Origin: Ruminococcus sp. AF31-8BH
GTDB taxonomy: Bacteria; Bacillota; Clostridia; Lachnospirales; Lachnospiraceae
DNA length: 64,000 nt
Assembly (NCBI RefSeq): GCF_003460605.1
Contig: NZ_QTVN01000004.1
Span: 124,001-188,000, forward strand
Reading direction: 5' to 3'
Positions within the stretch are counted from its first letter, which is position 1, and every line of letters begins with the position of its first letter. The position numbers were made by a program, and so were the translations under genes. The notes below the pieces were generated by a model. The model did no database searches. It was given only the letters and a program-made list of their open reading frames with translations, and was not told the DNA's origin. Positions 8,057 to 16,288 of the stretch are shown here, piece after piece.

Positions 8057-9279
8057 TTTTTACCCTCCAGTCTTTCTTCCACTTGCGTTAACTTCGACAT
8101 AGCCGGAATTGCACCTTTTTTCTCCACACAGATACTTGCTGCTGCATTTCCAAACCGTGCATATTCTGCCAGTTCTTCCAGAGTCAGTTCATCTATTCTT
8201 TTATCAGATTGGCTGAGTTTGTACAGGAAACTGCCCCAGAAGGAATCACCTGCTCCATTTGTATCTGCCACATACTCTACTGCAAATCCCTCAACTATAC
8301 GTCCACCATCCTTATTATAAATATAAGTTCCATTTCTTCCAAGTGTTATTGCTACAATTTTTACTCCCTGACGATATAATTCTTCTGCTGCTTCAATAAC
8401 ATTCTCGTATCCTGACAAAAGCTCTGTTTCTTCGTCTGAAATTTTCATAATGTCAACATATGGAAGCAGGCTTCTCATATGCTCTTTTGCAATCTCTTCA
8501 TTTTCCCATAATGATGACCTGTAATTGGGATCATATGAAATAATACTTCCCTTGTTCTTTGCTCTTTTTACTGCATAAAAAGTAGTATCTCTTGCAGGCT
8601 GATCTGTAAGTGACAAAGACCCAATGTGAAAAATGTTAGTCTGGTCAAGGATATCAACATCAAGTTCTTCTTTCTGGATCTGTGTATCTGCTCCCGGCTT
8701 TCTTGCAAACGAAAAAGTTCTCTCACCTGATTCATTTACTTCCACAAACGCAAGTGTTGTAAAATATTTTTTGTCCAGCAGCATTCCTCTGGTATCCACA
8801 TTTTCCTTCTGAAGTACAGACCTGAGAAATTCCCCATGCATATCCTCTCCTGCTTTTCCAATAAATGCAGTATGGGCTCCCAGTCTGCTGGAAGCAACAG
8901 CCACATTTGCCGGTGCACCTCCTGGATTTCTCGCATATAGCATCTGCCCATCCTCATTTAATCTCTGAGAGGTGAAATCAATCAATATTTCTCCAAATAC
9001 AGTGATATCATAAATGGATCGACAGGCTGCATCATTTGTGTCCATCAAAAGATCTGCCTCCAACAGCTTATGAAGGATCTGTTCACACTCTTTATCATTA
9101 TCCGTATGGACATGCAGCTCCCCTTTCTCAAAATCAGGCATACTCAATACGCCAAGCATAGATTTTGCATTTACTGCATAACGACCACAGCACAATTCTA
9201 CATCACAGGGGATTGGTTCTACTATACTTACAAGTTTTCTCGCATTCTGCATGGTTTTTAAAACTACTTTTACGATCAT
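8053..9279 (-). CDS. Fusion of an HPr/Crh-like domain to a PfkB-family sugar kinase
   Basis: A 408-residue protein. Residues 1-74 match the HPr phosphocarrier fold, including the segment VNAKSMLGVLS that carries the regulatory serine region (Ser40 at the HPr Ser46 position). The histidine that accepts phosphate in HPr is Asn12 (QNAR in place of HAR). This is the pattern of Crh-like regulators. Residues 90-400 form a fructokinase-like PfkB kinase with GGAPANVAV near the start and the anion-hole motif DTNGAGDSF, with catalytic Asp345. AAGGAG lies 8 nt before the ATG, so the HPr-like part is translated. The kinase probably phosphorylates fructose, 2-keto-3-deoxygluconate or a similar ketose. The HPr-like part may couple activity to catabolite control; that is inference. 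Confidence 0.85.
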   Translation of the reverse strand: MIVKVVLKTMQNARKLVSIVEPIPCDVELCCGRYAVNAKSMLGVLSMPDFEKGELHVHTDNDKECEQILHKLLEADLLMDTNDAACRSIYDITVFGEILIDFTSQRLNEDGQMLYARNPGGAPANVAVASSRLGAHTAFIGKAGEDMHGEFLRSVLQKENVDTRGMLLDKKYFTTLAFVEVNESGERTFSFARKPGADTQIQKEELDVDILDQTNIFHIGSLSLTDQPARDTTFYAVKRAKNKGSIISYDPNYRSSLWENEEIAKEHMRSLLPYVDIMKISDEETELLSGYENVIEAAEELYRQGVKIVAITLGRNGTYIYNKDGGRIVEGFAVEYVADTNGAGDSFWGSFLYKLSQSDKRIDELTLEELAEYARFGNAAASICVEKKGAIPAMSKLTQVEERLEGKK

Positions 9280-9291
9280 CCGCTATACTCC

Positions 9292-10650
9292 TTATGCAAA
9301 CAGGCTGATTACAATTGCACAGATCAATCCTGTAAAGCCTATAATAGTTTCCATCATTGTCCATGATTTTAAGGTTGTCTTTTCATCTATCTCAAGCAGA
9401 GAACTTACCAGCCAGAATCCGGAATCGTTCACATGACTGAATGCTGTTGCTCCTCCATTGATAGCACAGACCATAGCTGCCAGATAAACAGGAGATAATC
9501 CTGCCACTCCAGGCATAGCTGCCATAATACCGGCTGCCATTGTCATAGCCACTACTGCTGCGCCTACAGATGCACGGATTAATGCTGCGATCAGAAATGC
9601 CACCAGCACCAGTGGAAGACCGCTTTTCTCCAGTGCCGGTCCAATGATGTCACCCATACCACAGTCCTGCAATACCCAGCGGATAATTCCTCCACCTGTG
9701 ATAACAAGCAAAATCTGCCCTGTAGGGCGCAGGGAACGATCCATGATCTTCTTTAACTGTTCTCCATCATAATTCTGTTTTTTGCCAAGAAAATACATTG
9801 CTGATAATACGGCTATGATCAATGCCACAAATGGTGTTCCAAAAAATTCCAGAACAGGACGAATAGCATCAATTCCCGGAATATACGTAGAAAGTGTATT
9901 GCATAGAATTAAAATCAGCGGAACAAGGATAATACACAGCACAGTAGAAAATGCGGGAAGATTCGCTTCATCTTCCTGTTTGACCTCCTGAATATTAAAC
10001 GGAAGTCCTGTATTAATACGGCTGCCGATAAATTTTGACCACAAAATCCCTGCAAAAATCAAAGAGAGAATACCAACAGGAACACCCACTGCAATCATAA
10101 CTCCCAAATCCACATTGAGCATATTTGCAACAAGTACAGAGCCTGCTGATGGCGGAATAAACGCAAATCCAGTTGCAAGACCTGCCAATAAAGGGATCAC
10201 ATAATATAATGTAGATTTTTTGGTTTTCCTGGCAAGTCCGAATGCCAGTGGAATCAGAATCACAACACCAGCTTCAAAAAAAACAGTTGTACCAACTACA
10301 AGTCCTGTGATTCCAAGTGCAATTCCTGCTTTCTTCTCACCAAACTTATTTACCAGTGTCTGGGCAACACACTGCGCTCCTCCTGACACCTCCAGAATCC
10401 CTCCAAATAAAGATCCCAGTCCAATCAACAATACGATTCCCTGCAGAGTTTCACCTGCCCCCTTCTCTACTGTGCTGACCAGAGTCGGAACCGGCATACC
10501 GGCTCCGAGCCCTATAACCAAAGCTGAAATCAGCAGGGATAATACTGGGTGAATTTTAAATTTAATAATAAGTAACAGTAACAATACAATGCCTGCCGCT
10601 GCTGCGATTAACAGCCTTGATGGCTCTGCTGCAAATGCTGCTTCTGTCAT
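9292..10650 (-). CDS. GntP-family gluconate/sugar-acid permease
   Basis: A 452-residue integral membrane protein with about 12-14 helices, of the gluconate:H+ symporter (GntP) family. The conserved family features are the N-terminal KFKIHPVLSLL, the middle ETLQGIVLLIGLGSLFGGI and a C-terminal CAINGGATAFSHVNDSGFW segment. It imports aldonates or related acids such as gluconate or fructuronate. It sits between the dehydrogenase gene upstream and the kinase gene 12 nt downstream, which makes it the likely uptake step for this pathway. AGGAGG lies before the ATG. Confidence 0.92.
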   Translation of the reverse strand: MTEAAFAAEPSRLLIAAAAGIVLLLLLIIKFKIHPVLSLLISALVIGLGAGMPVPTLVSTVEKGAGETLQGIVLLIGLGSLFGGILEVSGGAQCVAQTLVNKFGEKKAGIALGITGLVVGTTVFFEAGVVILIPLAFGLARKTKKSTLYYVIPLLAGLATGFAFIPPSAGSVLVANMLNVDLGVMIAVGVPVGILSLIFAGILWSKFIGSRINTGLPFNIQEVKQEDEANLPAFSTVLCIILVPLILILCNTLSTYIPGIDAIRPVLEFFGTPFVALIIAVLSAMYFLGKKQNYDGEQLKKIMDRSLRPTGQILLVITGGGIIRWVLQDCGMGDIIGPALEKSGLPLVLVAFLIAALIRASVGAAVVAMTMAAGIMAAMPGVAGLSPVYLAAMVCAINGGATAFSHVNDSGFWLVSSLLEIDEKTTLKSWTMMETIIGFTGLICAIVISLFA

Positions 10651-10697
10651 TTCAATTTTCCTCCTGATAATCAGTTATAATCTCTGTCTGATGAAAA

Positions 10698-12314
10698 TCA
10701 TCCAACATATTTGTGTATTGTTGCTCTTACAGCTCCAGGTCCTGCAAGCATCTCACGGAACATGCCCTCAATCTTCTCTCCCACACCATCTTTATAAAGA
10801 TCAGTAAAGAACAGGCGCTCATTGGAAAGAATTGGTTTTAACTGATCTGTGAAAGTCTCAGGTTTACCTACTACAATATCCTTAAACTGTTCCTGCAGTT
10901 CCTCATTCATTGGGTCCGGTGCAAGTTCAAATTTATCTCCTTCATCATCTACACCAAGCATATATCTGAGCCATCCTGCAATTCCGAGAGGTATCGCAGT
11001 CAGTCTGGAAGCATCTCCGAATTTCTGTACATATGCTTTAATAGTTTCACCAAAGCGGATACCAACCATCTGAGATACATCTACTGCCAGACGAAGGTTT
11101 GTGTCTCCCAGATATTCATTTGGAAAACGATCGTTAAAAAGCTCATCCACAAATGCCTGCGGAGAGAGAATTCCAGGATCAGCAACTACCGGAAGACCTT
11201 CATCATAAGCAACCATACGCGCCATTTTCATCATATCTTCATTTGTATTAAGCATATGTGCAAACAGATCATATCCAAGAACTACTCCCAGAGGACCTGT
11301 AGCAGAATGGACCGGATTCAGGCATACTGTTACCTTCATACGTTCAGAAAGGTTAACTGTATTTCTGTCCGCCATATATACGCCGAAACCTTTTTCCAAA
11401 GCCGGACGTCCGTTTGGGAAGCTGTCCTCAATTACAAGATACTGTGGTTTCTCAGCATTGACAAATGGCGCAATGTATGTCTTCTTGCCTGTGATCACCG
11501 GCTGCATCTTCTCAACACCCAGATTTTCAAGGTCTGCTGCAATCTGCTCACTTGGACGAGGTGTGATCTTATCAATCATTGTCCATGGAAAAGCAACTAC
11601 TTTTTCATCACTTACATAGTTCACAAATCCCTCATCAACAAATCCTGCCTTCTTCCACTCTTCTGTCATTGTCATTACTGACTCACGGAGCTTTGCGCCA
11701 TTCTGTGAGCAGTTATCCATGGAAACCAGTGCGATCGGATATCTGCCAGCCTTATATCTTTCATAAAGCATTGCAACCAGAACTGCCATGGCACCACACG
11801 CTTTATCCGGTCCATTCTTGATATCTGCCTCTACAAACGGGAACCATGTTCCGTCAGCTTTCTGCAATGCATATCCTTTCTCTGTAATTGTAAAGGAAAC
11901 CATCTGCAGGGATTTACTGGTAAAAATCTCCTTCAGCCGACTCCACTGGACTTTATCAGAAGACTGTGCTTTCACTGCTTCTGCAAGAGCTCCGATCACT
12001 TTATATTCACGCGTACCATCACCATGCAGGATTACACTTAATCCCAGATTATCATATGGATCATAAATCTTATCTACTACATCATAATCAAAGGTTTCCA
12101 CACAGGTAATGCCACGATCCAAAATTCCTTCTTCCAGAAGGCCATCTGCAATCCCACCGATAAATATGCGGAAAATATTTCCGATACCAAAATGAACCCA
12201 GCCTGGTTCTTTCTTTGCCTTCTCCGAAACTGCTACCACATCATAACCCGGAAGGGTAATCCCTGCATGCTTCCACGCTTCCTGTTCTTTAATTCCATTA
12301 ATTGATAACTTCAT
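10698..12314 (-). CDS. Long-chain mannitol dehydrogenase / fructuronate reductase family oxidoreductase
   Basis: A 538-residue member of the polyol-specific long-chain dehydrogenases (UxuB, mannitol 2-dehydrogenase). The N-terminal dinucleotide fold includes VHFGIGNIFR. The catalytic region carries KVTVCLNPVHSATG, resembling the family Lys/Asn/His motif. It interconverts a ketose or keto-acid with a polyol or aldonate using NAD(P)H. With GntP next door, a fructuronate/mannonate-type acid is the likeliest substrate, but no mannonate dehydratase is in view and the fructokinase-like kinase would also fit mannitol. The start at MKLSING follows AAGGAGGATATAAC. The gene is first in its operon and divergent from a ROK repressor. 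Confidence 0.88.
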   Translation of the reverse strand: MKLSINGIKEQEAWKHAGITLPGYDVVAVSEKAKKEPGWVHFGIGNIFRIFIGGIADGLLEEGILDRGITCVETFDYDVVDKIYDPYDNLGLSVILHGDGTREYKVIGALAEAVKAQSSDKVQWSRLKEIFTSKSLQMVSFTITEKGYALQKADGTWFPFVEADIKNGPDKACGAMAVLVAMLYERYKAGRYPIALVSMDNCSQNGAKLRESVMTMTEEWKKAGFVDEGFVNYVSDEKVVAFPWTMIDKITPRPSEQIAADLENLGVEKMQPVITGKKTYIAPFVNAEKPQYLVIEDSFPNGRPALEKGFGVYMADRNTVNLSERMKVTVCLNPVHSATGPLGVVLGYDLFAHMLNTNEDMMKMARMVAYDEGLPVVADPGILSPQAFVDELFNDRFPNEYLGDTNLRLAVDVSQMVGIRFGETIKAYVQKFGDASRLTAIPLGIAGWLRYMLGVDDEGDKFELAPDPMNEELQEQFKDIVVGKPETFTDQLKPILSNERLFFTDLYKDGVGEKIEGMFREMLAGPGAVRATIHKYVG

Positions 12315-12618
12315 GTTATATCCTCCTTTTTCTTCCTGCAACACTTATTATTTGTTATTACGCTTTTTACTTACACGTATATCTAAACCGTAAGTTGAGT
12401 ATATATCTTTTCTTTTCAAAAATCCATTGACAGAGATTCTAATTTTTAAATAACTTTTTTGTCTATTTTTACCATAAATATGTTGTTAATCCGGTTCTCA
12501 TTACAATCTTGCAGAATATATTTTTTCATTACAATTCATTTGTATTGCTTTTTTTTCGTTCTGTGCTACAATAAATTTGAAACTTAACATTATCTTGCAA
12601 CATAATCAGGAGAACATT
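12315..12618. other. Divergent promoter region between dehydrogenase operon and ROK repressor
   Basis: An AT-rich 304-bp region. It holds a possible operator with inverted arms ACTTAC (12369-12374) and GTAAGT (12390-12395), placed just downstream of a possible minus-strand -10 (TATACT, 12399-12404). It also holds the plus-strand ROK promoter listed separately. This arrangement would suit repression by the ROK protein; the operator assignment is weak. Confidence 0.4.
12545..12572 (+). promoter_or_regulatory. Predicted sigma-A promoter of the ROK gene
   Basis: TTGCTT at 12545-12550, a 16-nt spacer and TACAAT at 12567-12572. Transcription would start near 12580, about 40 nt before the ATG at 12619. 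Confidence 0.5.
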
Positions 12619-13752
12619 ATGAGTGAAAAGGGATTAACCAACATTAGCCTCAAAAAAATAAATAAATCAAAGGTTTACCAATATATTTACAGAAAAAAAA
12701 TGACCTCCAAGCTGCAGATCGTTCAGGAACTGCAGATGGGCTTATCCACTGTCAGTCAGAACCTGAACCTCCTGGAGCAGGAAGGTCTTATAGAAAAAAA
12801 TGGTTTTTTTGAATCCACCGGTGGCAGAAAAGCAAATGCCATTCAGATCGTATCAGATTTTAAAATTTCCATTGGTATCGGTATTTTAAAAGGTATGTTT
12901 CATATTACTGCTGTAGATCTGTACGGAAATGCTTTCTATACGGATACCATTCCGCTTCCATATTCTAACACGCCAGATTACTATAAACAGGTTACTGATA
13001 CTGTAAAGGAATTCATTTCATCACATCAGTATGACAATGACAAAGTACTTGGCATCTCCATTGCCACACAGGGTATCACATCTCCGGATCATACTACTGT
13101 ATTATATGGGGATATCATGAATAACGCTGGCATGAAACTGGATGATTTTTCCAGATATCTTCCTTATCCCTGTTATCTGGAGCATGACTCAAAATCAGCT
13201 GCATTCCTTGAATTATGGAAGCATCCGGAGCTTGATAGTGCTGTTATCATCCTGCTGAACCGAAATCTGGGCGGCGGTATCATTACTGATCATCAGATTC
13301 ACCAGGGAATCTCCATGCACAGTGGAACTCTTGAACATATGTGTATTAATCCTGATGGACCACTTTGTTATTGCGGTAGCCGTGGCTGCCTGGAAACCTA
13401 TTGTTCTGCCAACGCACTGGAGCAGGCTGCAGGTATGCCTGTCAAAGAATTTTTCCCTCTTCTGCGCGAAAAAAAATCTCCCCAGATCATACAGGTCTGG
13501 AAAGATTTTTTAAACCATCTGGCATTTGCCATGAAGAATTTAAACCTTATTATTGATGCACCGATCATCCTCAGCGGCTACCTTGCACCTTATTTCACAG
13601 CGGAAGATATTGAATACCTGACAGAGCATCTCCATACTGCTGCACCATTCATACTGGATAAAATCCAGATACTGGTCGGTACTAATGGGCAATATACACC
13701 AGCAATTGGAGCTGCGCTACATTATGTAGAGAAATTTGTTCAATCAATTTAA
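12619..13752 (+). CDS. ROK-family transcriptional repressor
   Basis: A 377-residue NagC/XylR-type regulator. The N-terminal winged helix (about residues 15-75) contains SKLQIVQELQMGLSTVSQNL. The ROK kinase-like domain follows, with the zinc-binding cluster CINPDGPLCYCGSRGCLETY and a glycine-rich NRNLGGGI segment. The start at MSEKGLTN is preceded by AGGAG 6 nt upstream; an upstream ATG at 12577 lacks a ribosome-binding site. It is the only plus-strand gene in the window and is divergent from the dehydrogenase/GntP/kinase operon, which it most probably represses until a pathway sugar or sugar phosphate binds. Confidence 0.92.
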   Translation: MSEKGLTNISLKKINKSKVYQYIYRKKMTSKLQIVQELQMGLSTVSQNLNLLEQEGLIEKNGFFESTGGRKANAIQIVSDFKISIGIGILKGMFHITAVDLYGNAFYTDTIPLPYSNTPDYYKQVTDTVKEFISSHQYDNDKVLGISIATQGITSPDHTTVLYGDIMNNAGMKLDDFSRYLPYPCYLEHDSKSAAFLELWKHPELDSAVIILLNRNLGGGIITDHQIHQGISMHSGTLEHMCINPDGPLCYCGSRGCLETYCSANALEQAAGMPVKEFFPLLREKKSPQIIQVWKDFLNHLAFAMKNLNLIIDAPIILSGYLAPYFTAEDIEYLTEHLHTAAPFILDKIQILVGTNGQYTPAIGAALHYVEKFVQSI

Positions 13753-13773
13753 TGATACCAGTGTCAAAAGGTC

Positions 13774-13979
13774 AAAAGGGGCTGTCGGGAAATAGACAGT
13801 TCTAAGAGAGGGGCTGTAAAAATCCAGACAAGGGATTTTTGCGGCCAAAAATAAATTTCATCTTTCATAGAAAAAAGGATCCCTCGCAAGGTAGAAGGCT
13901 AACAAGCCTCGTTCTTGCTGGGATCCTTTCAATTACTACTGGGGATACCGAAATGTGGTATTAACCGACAGCCCCCTTT
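13774..13979. mobile_element. MITE-like element with IS1182-type ends
   Basis: The outer inverted ends AAAAGGGGCTGTCGG (13774-13788) and CCGACAGCCCCCTTTT (13965-13980 region) enclose about 205 bp with no coding capacity. The GGGGCTGTCG end resembles IS1182-family termini common in gut clostridia; that link is from memory, not a search. Inside are two hairpins, 13818-13840 and 13874-13929. The element lies between the convergent 3' ends of the ROK and YoaK genes, where its hairpins can end both transcripts. Confidence 0.6.
13868..13929 (-). terminator. Long hairpin terminator inside the MITE, ending the YoaK transcript
   Basis: AAAGGATCCC..GCAAG pairs with CTTGC.GGGATCCTTT (13874-13929), with a small inner stem AGGC/GCCT. 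On the minus strand the stem is followed by a run of T (complement of the A-run before 13874). It lies about 90 nt past the YoaK stop. Confidence 0.65.
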
Positions 13980-14021
13980 TGTTGTTTCTGTATTTTATTC
14001 CTGCAAAATCTGTTAGAAAGC

Positions 14022-14711
14022 TTACTGCCAGCGATGCTCTGCCTCTTCCATTTCCTCGATAAACATAAGAAGGAAGCTGATGAGGAGCAGGATGCTGGAA
14101 ACCCAGATGGCTTTTGGGCCGTAGGCTATGGAAAGTCTGCCGCCAACTCCTGCGCCGATGGCAAACAGAAGAATGATAGCGAAGTAGCACAATGCCTGAT
14201 GAAGCAGTCTTGGCTTCTTTTCCCTCATGTAGGCGGAAAGGGCTGCGGTGCCGCTTCGAAGGTTTCCGATGCACATGGTGCTGGCATAAGCGTTTCCTTC
14301 TACCTTACGGAAGGTCTGTACCTGCAGGGCGCAGGAGAAGGATACCAGAGTGGTCGCAAAAACATTCATGTTCCCAGGTATGAAGCCTACCAGGAACAGC
14401 AGGATAATTTCTACCAGAAGGATTCCCTGGCGCCAGTGAAGGCGTTTGGCGTAGCGGAATTTGTCCTGAATGCGTTCCGCTAAAAGTACTCCAAGGAAAA
14501 AGGCGGTCAGGGGAATCAGATAGTGTAATCCTGCTTTTACTTCGCCGTTCATAAACCGCTCACTCATCAGTACCACGTTTCCGGTCTGGGCGTTGGAGAA
14601 AACGCCGTCGCGAGTGAAGTAGGTATAGGCATCCTGAAATCCTCCCGACACTGCAAGAAATGCACTGTTTATGAAAGTTTCTGAGGTCTGTACCCTCTTA
14701 TGATGGTCCAT
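14022..14711 (-). CDS. YoaK family (DUF1275) membrane protein
   Basis: A 229-residue protein with about six membrane helices. The family-typical N-terminal region includes SGGFQDAYTYFTRDGVFSNA and AQTGNVVLM. The function of the family is unknown; a small-molecule transporter is often suggested. The start at MDHHKR is chosen for AAGGAA 7 nt upstream; the longer ORF from 14756 has no site. It has its own promoter (14765-14793), so it is probably not part of the fumarase operon that ends just upstream. Confidence 0.85.
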   Translation of the reverse strand: MDHHKRVQTSETFINSAFLAVSGGFQDAYTYFTRDGVFSNAQTGNVVLMSERFMNGEVKAGLHYLIPLTAFFLGVLLAERIQDKFRYAKRLHWRQGILLVEIILLFLVGFIPGNMNVFATTLVSFSCALQVQTFRKVEGNAYASTMCIGNLRSGTAALSAYMREKKPRLLHQALCYFAIILLFAIGAGVGGRLSIAYGPKAIWVSSILLLISFLLMFIEEMEEAEHRWQ

Positions 14712-14764
14712 AATAAGTTCCTTCTTTCGTTGTTTTGTCTTTTGTTCTCCATACATATCTCCAA

Positions 14765-14793
14765 ATTATAGAATATACAGGGATTTCTGTAAA
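14765..14793 (-). promoter_or_regulatory. Predicted sigma-A promoter of the YoaK gene
   Basis: On the minus strand, TTTACA (14788-14793), a 17-nt spacer and a perfect TATAAT (14765-14770). Predicted transcription start is near 14758, about 47 nt before the ATG. Confidence 0.6.
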
Positions 14794-14849
14794 TACCTAA
14801 TTTGATATATGGAGTATATCTATCTTATATATCAAGACAAAATATCCGA

Positions 14850-15416
14850 TCAGTCGGCTTTGTGCTCGTCCAGATATTCCTTGCGTCCTTCTTCGTAAAG
14901 GTTGTTGCCTTCGCTGTCGATGATGACTACAAGAGGCATGTCCTCTACATAAAGCTTGCGCAGGGCTTCTGCGCCAAGATCCTCGTAGGCGATCAGCTCA
15001 GCTTTTTTGATGCATTTGGCAAGAAGGGCGCCGGCACCTCCGATGGCACCGAAGTAAACACCGTCATATTTTTTCATGGCTTCTACTACTTCCGGGAGAC
15101 GGGCTCCTTTGCCGATCATGCCGCGGGCACCTACGGACATCATGGTTGGAGCGTAAGCATCCATACGACCGCTGGTTGTAGGGCCTGCGGAACCGATTAC
15201 GGCACCTGGCTTTGCTGGAGTTGGTCCTACATAGTAGATGGTTGCGTCTGTCGGGTCAAATGGAATCTGCTCTCCCCTTGCAAGAGCTTCGCACATACGC
15301 TTGTGGCCTGCGTCACGGGATGTGTAGATGGTTCCGGTAAGCAGAACCTGATCTCCTGCGTGAAGTGTTTTTGCCAGTTCTTTTGTCAGAGGCAGTGTAA
15401 TACGTCTTCTTTCCAT
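14850..15416 (-). CDS. Class I fumarate hydratase, beta subunit
   Basis: A 188-residue Fe-S hydro-lyase beta chain (FumA C-terminal/TtdB family), with the family segment GPTTSGRMDAYAPTMMSVGARGMIGKG. With the alpha chain it interconverts malate and fumarate in the cytosol. The ATG is 2 nt after the alpha stop, with GGAGGTGATC before it. The related enzyme L-tartrate dehydratase has the same architecture, but the direct link to fumarate reductase genes favours fumarase. Confidence 0.88.
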   Translation of the reverse strand: MERRRITLPLTKELAKTLHAGDQVLLTGTIYTSRDAGHKRMCEALARGEQIPFDPTDATIYYVGPTPAKPGAVIGSAGPTTSGRMDAYAPTMMSVGARGMIGKGARLPEVVEAMKKYDGVYFGAIGGAGALLAKCIKKAELIAYEDLGAEALRKLYVEDMPLVVIIDSEGNNLYEEGRKEYLDEHKAD

Positions 15417-15418
15417 AA

Positions 15419-16261
15419 TCAGATCACCTCCGTTTTATGACGGGTAACATGACAGTTGATGTTGACTGCACATGGCATTCCCGCAATGTGAGTAGGCATT
15501 GTCTCAATGTTCAGACCGATGGCTGTGGTCTTTCCGCCAAAGCCCTGTGGTCCGATGCCAAGCTTATTGACTTTCTTAAGCATTTCATCTTCCAGGTCTG
15601 CGTAGAATGGATCCGGGTTGTGGGAATCTAATGGACGCATCAGTGCTTTCTTTGCAAGAAGGGCACATTTGTCAAAGGTTCCTCCGATTCCAACCCCCAC
15701 TACCATAGGCGGACATGGGTTCGGGCCTGCAGTCTCTACTACTTCCAGGATAAAATCTTTGATTCCCTGAAGTCCTGCAGATGGCTTGAACATACGGATC
15801 ATACTCATGTTCTCGCTTCCGAAGCCTTTCGGTCCTACTGTGATCTTAACCTTGTCGCCGGGAACAATCTCTGTGTAGATCATAGCCGGTGTATTGTCAC
15901 CTGTATTTCCACGGCGTACCGGATCTTTTACAACAGATTTGCGAAGGTAGCCGTTTGTATATCCGCGGCGAACGCCTTCATTGATGGCGTCGGTAAGGTC
16001 TCCGCCAACAAAGTGTACATCCTGTCCGATTTCAAGGAAGACGCATGCCATTCCTGTATCCTGGCAGATCGGCACATTCTCGTTATCTGCAATGTCAAAA
16101 TTCTCAATAATGTTGTCAAGGATGCCCTTGGCAATCTCTCCGTCTTCGCATGCGCGGCATGTTTTGATCGCGCATTTTACGTCTTCCGGAAGATGTTCAT
16201 TTGCTTCGATACAGAGTTTTTCGATGACATCTGTAAGTCTGCTTACTTCTACTTCACGCAT
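15419..16261 (-). CDS. Class I fumarate hydratase, alpha subunit
   Basis: A 280-residue Fe-S hydro-lyase alpha chain with the three expected cluster cysteine contexts ([48 protein letters not shown]). The oxygen-labile [4Fe-4S] cluster fits a strict anaerobe. It is co-transcribed with the beta chain and lies 27 nt downstream of the fumarate reductase flavoprotein. It thus supplies fumarate to that enzyme from malate made by the dehydrogenase at 25701-26648. Confidence 0.9.
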   Translation of the reverse strand: MREVEVSRLTDVIEKLCIEANEHLPEDVKCAIKTCRACEDGEIAKGILDNIIENFDIADNENVPICQDTGMACVFLEIGQDVHFVGGDLTDAINEGVRRGYTNGYLRKSVVKDPVRRGNTGDNTPAMIYTEIVPGDKVKITVGPKGFGSENMSMIRMFKPSAGLQGIKDFILEVVETAGPNPCPPMVVGVGIGGTFDKCALLAKKALMRPLDSHNPDPFYADLEDEMLKKVNKLGIGPQGFGGKTTAIGLNIETMPTHIAGMPCAVNINCHVTRHKTEVI

Positions 16262-16288
16262 TTTGGTAAGCTCCCTTCTTTTGTATTT

